Source: Gammaproteobacteria bacterium (GTDB taxonomy: Bacteria; Pseudomonadota; Gammaproteobacteria; Chromatiales; Chromatiaceae). From it: a stretch of DNA of 9,025 bases. The translations under genes and the position numbers were made by a program. Under the pieces are notes generated by a model. The model did no database searches, was not told the origin of the DNA, and saw only the letters and a program-made list of their open reading frames with translations. Positions 1 to 7,191 of the stretch are shown here, one piece after another. Every line of letters begins with the position of its first letter. Position 1 is the stretch's first letter. The stretch lies in the NCBI GenBank assembly GCA_013041975.1, contig JABDQZ010000373.1:1-9025 (forward strand), in the 5' to 3' direction.

Positions 1-1
1 T

Positions 2-226
2 CTGCAGGTAGTAATTCGCAACGATTCATCTGTGACAGTTTCCGGTGTGCGCGTTATCGTTGGACGTCGCACGGGGTTCGGTATGCGAGAAGATGCGGCA
101 TTTCGGTTAAGAAGAGCACTACGGCCCGGTCAGCGTATTAGTCTACAGACTAACCTGGGACCATTGAATGCCAAACAGGCCGGGCAATTCGCTACGGCAA
201 TTACCGGTGCCAGGGTATCAAAATAA
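2..226 (+). CDS. 3' end of an unrecognised protein (5' end outside window)
   Basis: The frame is open from base 2 to a TAA at 224-226, so at least the last 74 residues of a gene beginning left of the window are present. A GTG at 32 could be read as a start, but the frame continues upstream without a stop and codes the same style of protein, so I treat this as a partial gene. The visible part begins with alternating hydrophobic residues (LQVVIRND, then VRVIVGRR), suggesting beta strands of an Ig-like or FxLYD-like fold. It continues with a basic stretch, a segment PGQRISLQTNLGPL typical of a small extracytoplasmic beta domain, and a final helix-like NAKQAGQFATAITGARVSK. I do not recognise the family and assign no function. 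It converges on the yjgR-like gene, with 116 bp between the two stop codons. Confidence 0.6.
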   Translation: MQVVIRNDSSVTVSGVRVIVGRRTGFGMREDAAFRLRRALRPGQRISLQTNLGPLNAKQAGQFATAITGARVSK

Positions 227-342
227 ATTACTTGCTGAGGCACCATTTTCGCAAAAACCCCGATCCCTATAGCGAAGCATCCTGTTACATGCATCCCCAC
301 CCAAAAAGAGTTAATGCTGTTAAATCGTCTTTAGCCTCGATC

Positions 343-1830
343 TTAACGCCTGCCAATGATGGAACCGAGAATACCCCTGATGATCTGACGCCCAAGCCTG
401 GAGCCTATGGCTTTAGCAATAGACTTGGTCAATGTCTCTCCAATAGACTGACGGCGTGATGAGGATTTCTTGCGTGTACTCCGCTTTTGTTTGCTCTGCT
501 TTTGTTTGCTCTGCTGTTGAGCTTGTTCTTCTCGTTTTTCAAGAATCTCTTCTTCTCTTTTTAACAACACTTCATAGGCTGATTCCCTATCCAACTCCTG
601 CTCATAAGTCGCTTTGAGCGGGGATTTGCTGATCATACGCTTGCGGGTTTTTTCATCCAGCGGGCCAAATTGGGAACGTGGTGGAGACATCAGTGTTTTT
701 TCAACTATCGTTGGTACACCCTTTTTATCTAGAGTAGAGATCAGTGCCTCTCCTACTCCCAGTTGACCAATCACTTCAACGGCATCAAAAGCCGGATTTT
801 GTCTGAAGGTATCGGCAGCAATTTTCACTGCCTTTTTGTCTTTCGGAGTAAATGCCCGTAAGGCATGCTGGATACGATTACCCAGTTGCCCGATGACTTC
901 GTCAGGGACATCATTGGGGTATTGAGTAATGAAAAAAATGCCAACTCCCTTGGAACGAATCAGGCGAACGACCTGTGCAATTTTTTCTACCAGTATTCTG
1001 GGAGCCTTGCTAAACAACAGGTGCGCTTCATCAAAGAAAAACACCAGTTCCGGCAGATCGGCATCACCACGTTCAGGTAATTCTTCCATCAACTCCGAAA
1101 GCATCCACAACAGGAAGGTCGCATAGATACGGGGTGAATGATAAAGCGTGGTGGCATCGAGAATGCTGATGACACCGCGGCCGGAAGAATCGGTTTGCAT
1201 CAGGTGTTCCAAGCGAATAGCAGGCTCGCCAAAAAACTGTTCGCCACCGGCTTCTTCAATCATCAGCAAGCGACGCAGAATAGCCGATACGCTCTGCCGT
1301 GACACCCTCCCGTATTCACGTTCGATCTCTTTGGCATTGTCCGCAATCCAGTTGAGCATGGAACGCAGGTCTTTCAGATCAAGTAACAGCAGCCCCTCAT
1401 CATCAGCAACACTGAAGGCAATCTGCAGCATACCTTCCTGGGTTTCATTCAGTCGCAGAAGATTCGCCAATAGTGTGGGTCCCATTTCAGAAATAGTCGT
1501 TCTGACCGGGTGGCCTTTTTCTCCGAATACATCCCAGAACACTAAAGGACATCCTTCGAATGGATGATCTTCTATGCCGATATACTCAAGACGTTCGGTG
1601 ACTTTAGGATGGGCCTTGCCTGCTCCGCCCACTCCAGAAAGATCTCCCTTGATATCGGCCGTAAAGACCGGTACGCCAAGGCGGGAGAAAGACTCGGCCA
1701 GCACCTGCAAGGTGACGGTTTTACCTGTTCCGGTAGCACCGGTGATCAGGCCATGGCGGTTTGCCATGCCAGCATCAAGGATTATCTGTTTTTCGCCATT
1801 GCCGCCGAGGATGATGTGGTTGGGTTGCAT
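343..1830 (-). CDS. yjgR: YjgR-family (DUF853) HerA-like ATPase
   Basis: A 495-residue protein of the YjgR/DUF853 family, P-loop ATPases related to the HerA/FtsK group; the cellular role of the family is not established. Walker A is GATGTGKT at residues 31-38. Walker B is the hydrophobic strand ELVFFFDEAH at about 261-270. The block after it (ITQYPNDVP, then QLGNRIQHALRAFTP) matches the conserved sensor region of the family. Near the C-terminus a charged segment rich in E, Q, K, R and S (about residues 430-468) includes a repeated SKQK unit, followed by a family-type tail ending GRQIIRGILGSIIGRR. The ATG at 1830 has a good ribosome site (GGAG, 6-nt spacer). Length is usual for the family. It is the last gene of the minus-strand run, 42 bp after hrpB. 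Family assignment is firm; function is not. Confidence 0.93.
   Translation of the reverse strand: MQPNHIILGGNGEKQIILDAGMANRHGLITGATGTGKTVTLQVLAESFSRLGVPVFTADIKGDLSGVGGAGKAHPKVTERLEYIGIEDHPFEGCPLVFWDVFGEKGHPVRTTISEMGPTLLANLLRLNETQEGMLQIAFSVADDEGLLLLDLKDLRSMLNWIADNAKEIEREYGRVSRQSVSAILRRLLMIEEAGGEQFFGEPAIRLEHLMQTDSSGRGVISILDATTLYHSPRIYATFLLWMLSELMEELPERGDADLPELVFFFDEAHLLFSKAPRILVEKIAQVVRLIRSKGVGIFFITQYPNDVPDEVIGQLGNRIQHALRAFTPKDKKAVKIAADTFRQNPAFDAVEVIGQLGVGEALISTLDKKGVPTIVEKTLMSPPRSQFGPLDEKTRKRMISKSPLKATYEQELDRESAYEVLLKREEEILEKREEQAQQQSKQKQSKQKRSTRKKSSSRRQSIGETLTKSIAKAIGSRLGRQIIRGILGSIIGRR
483..512 (-). repeat. Two perfect 15-bp tandem copies inside the yjgR-like gene
   Basis: Bases 483-497 and 498-512 are identical (gcttttgtttgctct). 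Because the unit is 15 bp the reading frame is kept, and on the minus strand it codes two consecutive copies of SKQK plus Q or R, in the hydrophilic linker before the C-terminal tail. This is a likely slippage-prone site that would change linker length by five residues per copy. Confidence 0.85.
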
Positions 1831-1836
1831 GGTTTT

Positions 1837-1840
1837 CTCC
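1837..1840 (-). promoter_or_regulatory. Ribosome binding site of the yjgR-like gene
   Basis: Read on the minus strand, GGAG precedes the ATG at 1830 with a 6-nt spacer (aaaacc). It is one of the clearest Shine-Dalgarno sites in the window and supports the chosen start. The 42-bp gap to hrpB holds no obvious terminator, so co-transcription with hrpB is likely. Confidence 0.7.
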
Positions 1841-1872
1841 AGAGGTATGAGATTATTTTTATCGCAAGCGTA

Positions 1873-4374
1873 TCACTTTTTCATGCGTTTTTTGGTAAAT
1901 CTTGTCGCTTCTGAACTGGCTGGATCATCCGGCCAGTAATGCTTGGGATATCGACCGCGCATTTCCTTTTTGACTTCCTGGTAGGCATCTTTCCAGAAGG
2001 CTGCCAGATCACTGGTGACCTGTAATGGCCGACCGGCTGGTGAAAGCAGGTGTATGACCAGGTTGATCCTGCCACCGGCAATGGTTGGCGATACAGAGAG
2101 GCCGAGCATTTCCTGTAAGGGTACTTTCAGCAAAGGCGCTTCGTTAAAGTCGTATTCGATCTTTCGTTGCGAACCGGCTGGCGTTTGAAATGTGGCAGGC
2201 AATAATTGATTGAGTCGTTGCTGTTTGTCCCAACCCAGCCAGGCCTGCAATGCTTCAAAGAGATTGACCTGTTTCAGTGAATCTACATTATCCAGCCAGG
2301 GTAACAGCCACTCTTCAAGTTTTTCGATCAGGGCGTTATCAGAAACATCGGGCCAGTCAGCATTACTGTCATGATGACGTATCGTTTGAATGCGTGCCCG
2401 TAAACTGTTGAACTTGTCCTGTCCTGCAAACAGCGCCAGGCCCTGGTTTCTGATCTGCGCAAGCAATACTTCGGTTACCTGATCTTGCGGCTGTAAAGCA
2501 ACCTGCTTTTCAGCCAGTCGTATCTCTCCCAGTGTGTGAATCTCGCGTGCGACAACCTTGCGGTTTTTGTCATCCCACTGTGTGATGCGCTGGTGGTTTA
2601 TCTGCACGGCAAACAACTGTTCAATTTCAGTTTTGTCGATGCTGGCAGCCAGCCATGCCCGGCCCTCGCGTTTTCCGGCATCAAGATCAGCGATGACCAG
2701 GTATTCTGAATTCAACAGGCTGTCATCTTCGGGGATGATCACGCCTTTTCCGTTGGTCATAAGATAACTGTTACCCTGCAAACGACGTTTGGCGATGCGG
2801 TCAGGATAGGCCAGTGCAAGACAGCGACCCACCGACAACATACCGTCATCGTTGTGCGGCAAAGATGTTTTATTTTTCAGGAACTGAACGGACAAACGAT
2901 CCAGCTGCCTGAGTCGATTACGATCAGCACCACTCGTTTTATTGTGTTCACGCCAATCACTCAAGACTGACAGGCGCAGGCTGATATCTATCGGCAGAGT
3001 ATGACCTCGAACTCTTAGCAAAGGATCACGGTCTGACAGTAATGCCGCAATATCTGCGGCCAGTCGTTGACTCTGTTCATCAGAGGCGTTGATCAACATG
3101 TGTGCCAGTCGCGGATGCATTGGTAACAAGGCCATCTGCTGGCCTTGCTGTGTAATCTTCCCTTGGGCATCAAGCGCCTGTAGTTGTTGCAACAGTTCAA
3201 CTGCCTGTTGCCAGTGGCCCTTGGGCGGCATATCGAGCCAGGCAAGATCAGCCGGATCCGTCACACCCCAGGCTGCCAGTTCCAGTACCAGGGTCGAAAG
3301 GTCAGCCTGCAGGATTTCGGGCACAATCCAGTCATCAAAACGCTGCTGACGCGATTCTGTCCAGGCTCGGAAACATTGCCCCGGTCCCAGGCGGCCGGCA
3401 CGTCCTGTTCTTTGCAAGGCAGAAGCCCTGGATACCCAGCGGGTTTCCAGACGCGTTAAACCACTATTGGCTTGAAATACCGGTTTGCGTACCCTGCCAC
3501 TGTCGACCACCGCTTCCAGGCCTTCTATCGTCAGGCTGGTTTCTGCAATATCAGTGGACAATATCAGGCGGCGTGATTTTCTACTTTCCGGATTTAACAC
3601 CCTGTCCTGTTCTTTGGTGCCGAGTTCACCAAACAGGGTCAACACCTCGATACTGTCGCTCCACTTCTCTTCGGCAATAGCCTGCAAACGATTGATCTCG
3701 CCACGACCAGGAAGAAAAACCAGCACATCACCTTCAACGGCTTGCAATGCGTGACTGATCAATGGCACACAGGCATCAACGGCATCGCTAAGCTGTGAAT
3801 CCTGGTTAGCATAATGGATGGCTACTGGATGTAACTGACCCTGCGCCGTGATATTTTTTGCTTTCAACAAGCCAGTAAGCTTTGCTGTATCCATGGAAGC
3901 CGACATCACCAGCAAGCGCAAGTCATCGCGTAATGACTGACAGACGTCCAGGCACAGGGCCAGTGATAAATCGGCTACCAGGTTTCTTTCGTGGAACTCA
4001 TCGAAAATAACCAGTCCCACATCGGTAAGTTCCGGATCCGCCTGCAAGCGTTTCAACAACAGCCCCTCTGTTAATACCTCGATACGGGTGCATTGAGAGA
4101 TTTTACGTTCAAAGCGCACCTGGTAACCCACGGTTTCACCCGTTTTCTCGCCTCGCAGACCGGCCATACGATGTGCTGCCATGCGCGCAGCCGGGCGGCG
4201 TGGCTCGAGCATGATGATCTTTTTTCCCTGCAACCAGGGTGTATCCAGCAGGCTTATCGGGACTATTGTCGTCTTGCCGGAGCCGGTCGAGGCACTCAGG
4301 GTGACATGAGCAGATTCAAGCGCAGCAGATATCTCGTCCAGATATCCATTGATTGGCAGCTCAGTTATTGACAT
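1873..4374 (-). CDS. hrpB: ATP-dependent helicase HrpB (DEAH/RHA family)
   Basis: An 833-residue HrpB-type superfamily 2 helicase. Visible motifs in order: Walker A STGSGKTT (residues 29-36), LEPRRPAARMAAHRMA (about 56-71), DEFHER (125-130; DEFH rather than DEAH is normal for HrpB), SAS (158-160), STDIAETSLTIEG (motif V) and QRTGRAGRLGPG (motif VI). The C-terminal HrpB domain is clear: IAGGRINLVIHLLSPAGRPL, then DLAAFWKDAYQEVKKEMRGRYPKHYWPDDP. Length fits the family. The frame can start further upstream at an ATG at 4416, which adds 14 residues, but that start has no ribosome site; homology favours MSITELPINGYL at 4374. This ATG overlaps the end of the TPR gene by 14 bp and has only a GGGGA directly abutting it, so translation is probably coupled. 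The cellular role of HrpB is poorly defined in most bacteria. Confidence 0.95.
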   Translation of the reverse strand: MSITELPINGYLDEISAALESAHVTLSASTGSGKTTIVPISLLDTPWLQGKKIIMLEPRRPAARMAAHRMAGLRGEKTGETVGYQVRFERKISQCTRIEVLTEGLLLKRLQADPELTDVGLVIFDEFHERNLVADLSLALCLDVCQSLRDDLRLLVMSASMDTAKLTGLLKAKNITAQGQLHPVAIHYANQDSQLSDAVDACVPLISHALQAVEGDVLVFLPGRGEINRLQAIAEEKWSDSIEVLTLFGELGTKEQDRVLNPESRKSRRLILSTDIAETSLTIEGLEAVVDSGRVRKPVFQANSGLTRLETRWVSRASALQRTGRAGRLGPGQCFRAWTESRQQRFDDWIVPEILQADLSTLVLELAAWGVTDPADLAWLDMPPKGHWQQAVELLQQLQALDAQGKITQQGQQMALLPMHPRLAHMLINASDEQSQRLAADIAALLSDRDPLLRVRGHTLPIDISLRLSVLSDWREHNKTSGADRNRLRQLDRLSVQFLKNKTSLPHNDDGMLSVGRCLALAYPDRIAKRRLQGNSYLMTNGKGVIIPEDDSLLNSEYLVIADLDAGKREGRAWLAASIDKTEIEQLFAVQINHQRITQWDDKNRKVVAREIHTLGEIRLAEKQVALQPQDQVTEVLLAQIRNQGLALFAGQDKFNSLRARIQTIRHHDSNADWPDVSDNALIEKLEEWLLPWLDNVDSLKQVNLFEALQAWLGWDKQQRLNQLLPATFQTPAGSQRKIEYDFNEAPLLKVPLQEMLGLSVSPTIAGGRINLVIHLLSPAGRPLQVTSDLAAFWKDAYQEVKKEMRGRYPKHYWPDDPASSEATRFTKKRMKK

Positions 4375-4906
4375 TCCCCAGGCGCCGTCTGAAGGTAGCG
4401 GCTCTTTCCGGGTCATTAATCATCATCATGTTGGATAAGGTGATTATCATTTCACGGGCCGCCCCTTCCCTGTAATCCGGAGCATTTTCATGAATCGTCA
4501 TTAGATGATCCACCGCCTGCTCATAATCATTTTCTGCCAGCAGGCAGATCGCCAAATTAAAAACAGCATCATAATCATCAGCATTGTCATTCACCCTGGA
4601 CTGCAGCTGTTCCTTGCCATCAGTTTTTGAGGCAAGCTCAATAAAGGTAAGCTGGCCTGCCAGGGTTCTTCCGATATCAGATTGTTTATCGGCATCCGGC
4701 AAACGCCCATACAGGCTGGCCGCCTGCGCTGTTTCACCGATATCAATAAAAACCTGCACCATGTCCATTGCAACGCTGGTATTGGATGGATCCTGTTGTA
4801 TCGCCTGTGTCAGTAACTGGATGGCTTCGACTGCATTGCCGGAAATATGTTGCTGGCGAGCCTGCATTCTCAGTTCTTCTGAAACTAAACGTTGTTCATC
4901 TGACAT
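4361..4906 (-). CDS. TPR protein like the C-terminal half of CnoX/YbbN, without a thioredoxin domain
   Basis: A 181-residue acidic, soluble protein with no signal peptide or membrane segment. The N-terminal part (about residues 13-75) reads as two TPR units (ISGNAVEAIQLLTQAIQQDP; then FIDIGETAQAASLYGRLP). A spacer follows (FIELASKTDGKEQLQSRV), then a third TPR-like pair (FNLAICLLAENDYEQAVDHLMTI, about 116-138) and a tail with YREGAAR and FRRRLGNV. By recalled family pattern this order is that of the TPR half of CnoX (YbbN), a chaperone/redox protein that works with GroEL. CnoX is normally near 280 residues with an N-terminal thioredoxin fold. Here that half is absent: the upstream sequence is glcF, ending 18 bp before this ATG, and the protein has no CxxC. 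A ribosome site (GGGG, 7-nt spacer) supports the start. Its stop lies inside hrpB. The role is unknown; a protein-binding adaptor is a guess. Confidence 0.85.
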   Translation of the reverse strand: MSDEQRLVSEELRMQARQQHISGNAVEAIQLLTQAIQQDPSNTSVAMDMVQVFIDIGETAQAASLYGRLPDADKQSDIGRTLAGQLTFIELASKTDGKEQLQSRVNDNADDYDAVFNLAICLLAENDYEQAVDHLMTIHENAPDYREGAAREMIITLSNMMMINDPERAATFRRRLGNVNN

Positions 4907-4913
4907 TTGAAAA

Positions 4914-4917
4914 CCCC
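4914..4917 (-). promoter_or_regulatory. Ribosome binding site of the TPR gene
   Basis: On the minus strand, GCGGGG ends 7 nt before the ATG at 4906, inside the 18-bp gap after the glcF stop. It supports an authentic short protein starting here rather than the tail of a longer, broken gene. Confidence 0.5.
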
Positions 4918-4924
4918 GCTGGCT

Positions 4925-6130
4925 TTAATTATCCAGTAATTCTATCCAATGTTTAACCGGCACCTGACTTTTGCTGTCCAGATGCAACTGACAACCGACG
5001 TTGGCGGTTGCAATCAGTTGCGGTTCATTCCTCTGCAACTGCTCCAGCTTGTTGTCGCGAAGACGAACCGACATTTCAGGTTGAAGAATTGAATAGGTAC
5101 CGGCAGATCCACAGCATAAATGCGCGTCATCAACCTCAACCAGTTCAAAGCCCACGCGCTGCAAGATAGCCTCCACCCTGCCAGCCAGTTGCTGGCCATG
5201 TTGCAGGCTACAGGGTGAATGAAAGGCGACAGGCTTTCCCTGAACTGCTTTGACTTCATCCAGGTTTTCTTCTGCGACCACTTCACTTAAGTCTTTTGCC
5301 AAAGATGCAACCTTTGCCGCTTTTTCAGCATACTCAGCATCATCGCTTAACAGGTCACCGTATTCCTTGACATGAACCGCACAGCCACTGGCACTGACAA
5401 TAATGGCTTCGGCACCGGCTTCAACTTCCGGCCACCAGGCATCAATGTTGCGCTTGATAAAAGATTTTGCCTCTTCGGCTGCCGCCAGATGCTGACTGAC
5501 AGCACCACAGCATCCCTGTCCCTGCACGCTGAGCAGGCTGACACCCAGTCGATCCAGTACTCGTGCAGCCGCATTGTTGGTTTCCGGTGTTGTCACCGAC
5601 TGCGCACAGCCTTCCATGATCAGCATACGCCGGGAATGGCTGTTTGCTGGCCGGCTAGTGTTGGCCTGTCGAGGTGGTATCTTGTCTTTCAGTTCCCCTG
5701 GTAATACCGGGCTGAAAAGACGCCCCAGCCCCAGAAAGAAGGCAAAACGTAATGGATAAGGCAGTACCTGGCGCAAACCCCAGCGTTGTAAACGCGTCCA
5801 GGTTGAACGTTCCGTTCTTGTTTCAATCAGTTCACGGCCAATATCGACCAGACGACCGTAACGCACACCGGAAGGACAGGTGGTCTCACAGGCGCGACAG
5901 GTCAGGCAGCGGTCAAGATGGTATTGCGTTGTTGATGATACCGACTGGCCTTCCAGCATCTGCTTAATCAAATAGATACGGCCACGCGGGCCATCGAGTT
6001 CATCACCGGTTAACTGGTAAGTTGGGCAGGTAGCTGTGCAAAAACCGCAATGCACACAGGCACGCAGGATTTTCTCGGCTTCCTGGCCGGCAGTGGTTTC
6101 AAGAAATTCCTTTGTTAATGAAGTCTGCAT
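4925..6130 (-). CDS. glcF: Glycolate oxidase iron-sulfur subunit GlcF
   Basis: A 401-residue iron-sulfur subunit that carries electrons from the flavin subunits of glycolate oxidase towards the quinone pool. Two ferredoxin-type cluster motifs are intact near the N-terminus: C25-x2-C28-x2-C31-x3-C35-P and C75-x2-C78-x2-C81-x3-C85-P. Two cysteine-rich CCG-type motifs of the heterodisulfide-reductase-like domain follow: GCCGAVSQH in the middle and CCGSAGTYS near the C-terminus, as usual in GlcF. The length matches the family (about 400). The ATG shares one base with the glcE stop (TGATG), and a strong GGGGAA site lies 5 nt upstream within glcE. The enzyme is cytoplasmic and membrane-associated. 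Nothing suggests loss of function. Confidence 0.96.
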   Translation of the reverse strand: MQTSLTKEFLETTAGQEAEKILRACVHCGFCTATCPTYQLTGDELDGPRGRIYLIKQMLEGQSVSSTTQYHLDRCLTCRACETTCPSGVRYGRLVDIGRELIETRTERSTWTRLQRWGLRQVLPYPLRFAFFLGLGRLFSPVLPGELKDKIPPRQANTSRPANSHSRRMLIMEGCAQSVTTPETNNAAARVLDRLGVSLLSVQGQGCCGAVSQHLAAAEEAKSFIKRNIDAWWPEVEAGAEAIIVSASGCAVHVKEYGDLLSDDAEYAEKAAKVASLAKDLSEVVAEENLDEVKAVQGKPVAFHSPCSLQHGQQLAGRVEAILQRVGFELVEVDDAHLCCGSAGTYSILQPEMSVRLRDNKLEQLQRNEPQLIATANVGCQLHLDSKSQVPVKHWIELLDN

Positions 6131-7191
6131 CAGAATTCCCCGTACATTCTACCGGGGTTGAAAATACCATCAGGATCAAATGACTGTTTGAGATTTTTAT
6201 GGAGGGTTTTCATGCCAGCTGCCAGAGGATGGAAAACTTCGCCCTGGCGATCACCGCCCCGGAATAGTATGGCACTGCCTCCAGCACGTTCGGCCGCACT
6301 ACGTACGACCGATGGATCAGCATCAGAAACCAGCCAGCGCAATGCCCCGCCCCATTCAATGCACTGCTTGCCGGGCAGTTCAAAATAATCCGCATCAGAT
6401 GGCACAGACAAACGCCACAGCGCTTTATCCTGACTGAAAAACGCATGCTGGTGTTCACAGATATTCTGCCAGATCGTGTTGTTATCACTGCGTTCACCAC
6501 CGATACGTTTCTCACCAGCTTCAACTGCCGGTGCAGCGCCTGACAGGCGCACATAAAGATTCAGGCCATCAAAAAATGTGGCACTGACAGGCAAGTCGAT
6601 ACCTGCCAGTTCGTTCATACGTTCAATTGCCTGTTGATAAGTACATTCACGTTGAAGGGTGATTTCTTCAAATGGCTGTGGAATGGTTTTCATGCTGATA
6701 TCCATCAGCACACCCAACGTTCCCATGGCACCGACCATCAAGCGTGAGACGTCATAGCCGGCGACGTTTTTCATCACTTCACCACCGAAACGCAGGAGCT
6801 CGCCCCGACCGTTGATAATACGGGTACCCAGTACAAAATCACGTGCAGAACCTGCCGCCGCACGGCGCGGCCCGGAAAATCCACAGGCTATGGTTCCACC
6901 AATCGTGGCACCTTCTCCAAATGCGGGCGGTTCAAATGCCAACATCTGGCCTTTTTCTGCCAATACCGCATTCAGATCCACCAGGCGTGTACCACTGCGA
7001 ACGCTAACCACCAGTTCTTTCGGCTGATAATTGATGATGCCCTGATGAGCAAAGACATCCAGTTCATCACCCTCAGTCTCACGCCCATAAAAAGCCTTGC
7101 TGCCACTACCGGTGATTTTTACCGGTTGTTTGCTATCGATTGCCTGCTGCACCTGTTGCTGCAGTTGTTCGGTAAAGTCCTGCGCTTTCAT
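6130..7191 (-). CDS. glcE: Glycolate oxidase FAD-binding subunit GlcE
   Basis: A 353-residue protein, the usual GlcE length, with one FAD-binding type 4 (PCMH/VAO-like) domain. Visible features: VKITGSGSKAFYGR (24-37); VSVRSGTRLVDLNAVLAEKGQMLAFEPP (about 62-89); GATIGGTIACGFSGPRR (94-110), the flavin-binding loop; and GEVMKNVAGYDVSRLMVGAMGTLGV (137-161), highly characteristic of GlcE. The C-terminus ends FDPDGIFNPGRMYGEF, as in related FAD oxidases. GlcE works with GlcD and GlcF; all three are needed for glycolate oxidase activity in E. coli. Its ATG overlaps the glcD stop by one base (TGATG), and its stop overlaps glcF in the same way, indicating tight translational coupling and matched subunit amounts. 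No good Shine-Dalgarno site precedes the ATG, which fits coupling. Confidence 0.96.
   Translation of the reverse strand: MKAQDFTEQLQQQVQQAIDSKQPVKITGSGSKAFYGRETEGDELDVFAHQGIINYQPKELVVSVRSGTRLVDLNAVLAEKGQMLAFEPPAFGEGATIGGTIACGFSGPRRAAAGSARDFVLGTRIINGRGELLRFGGEVMKNVAGYDVSRLMVGAMGTLGVLMDISMKTIPQPFEEITLQRECTYQQAIERMNELAGIDLPVSATFFDGLNLYVRLSGAAPAVEAGEKRIGGERSDNNTIWQNICEHQHAFFSQDKALWRLSVPSDADYFELPGKQCIEWGGALRWLVSDADPSVVRSAAERAGGSAILFRGGDRQGEVFHPLAAGMKTLHKNLKQSFDPDGIFNPGRMYGEF
6136..6141 (-). promoter_or_regulatory. Ribosome binding site of glcF, inside glcE
   Basis: GGGGAA on the minus strand, 5 nt before the ATG at 6130, within the last codons of glcE. It gives glcF its own initiation signal in addition to coupling through the TGATG overlap. 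Confidence 0.6.

Noticed and set aside
319..347. Imperfect inverted repeat at the end of the yjgR-like gene: GTTAAATCG (319-327) and CGATCTTAAC (338-347), 9 bp with one bulged base and a 10-nt loop.
   Set aside because: The stem is AT-rich, overlaps the stop codon, and no T-run follows it on either strand. I do not call it a terminator, and I see no better hairpin in the 227-342 gap.
232..459. A 75-codon plus-strand frame across the convergent gap into the yjgR-like gene.
   Set aside because: Most of it is antisense to the conserved C-terminal tail of the ATPase, the product has no recognisable features, and no ribosome site is evident.
1148..1567. A 139-codon plus-strand open frame.
   Set aside because: It lies fully antisense to the conserved ATPase domain of the yjgR-like gene. 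Its translation is rich in S and R with no recognisable motif, as expected of a shadow frame.
4584..4910. A 108-codon plus-strand open frame antisense to the TPR gene.
   Set aside because: The minus-strand TPR protein has family-like repeats and a ribosome site. The antisense product is Cys/Ser-rich with no recognisable motif and no evident ribosome site.
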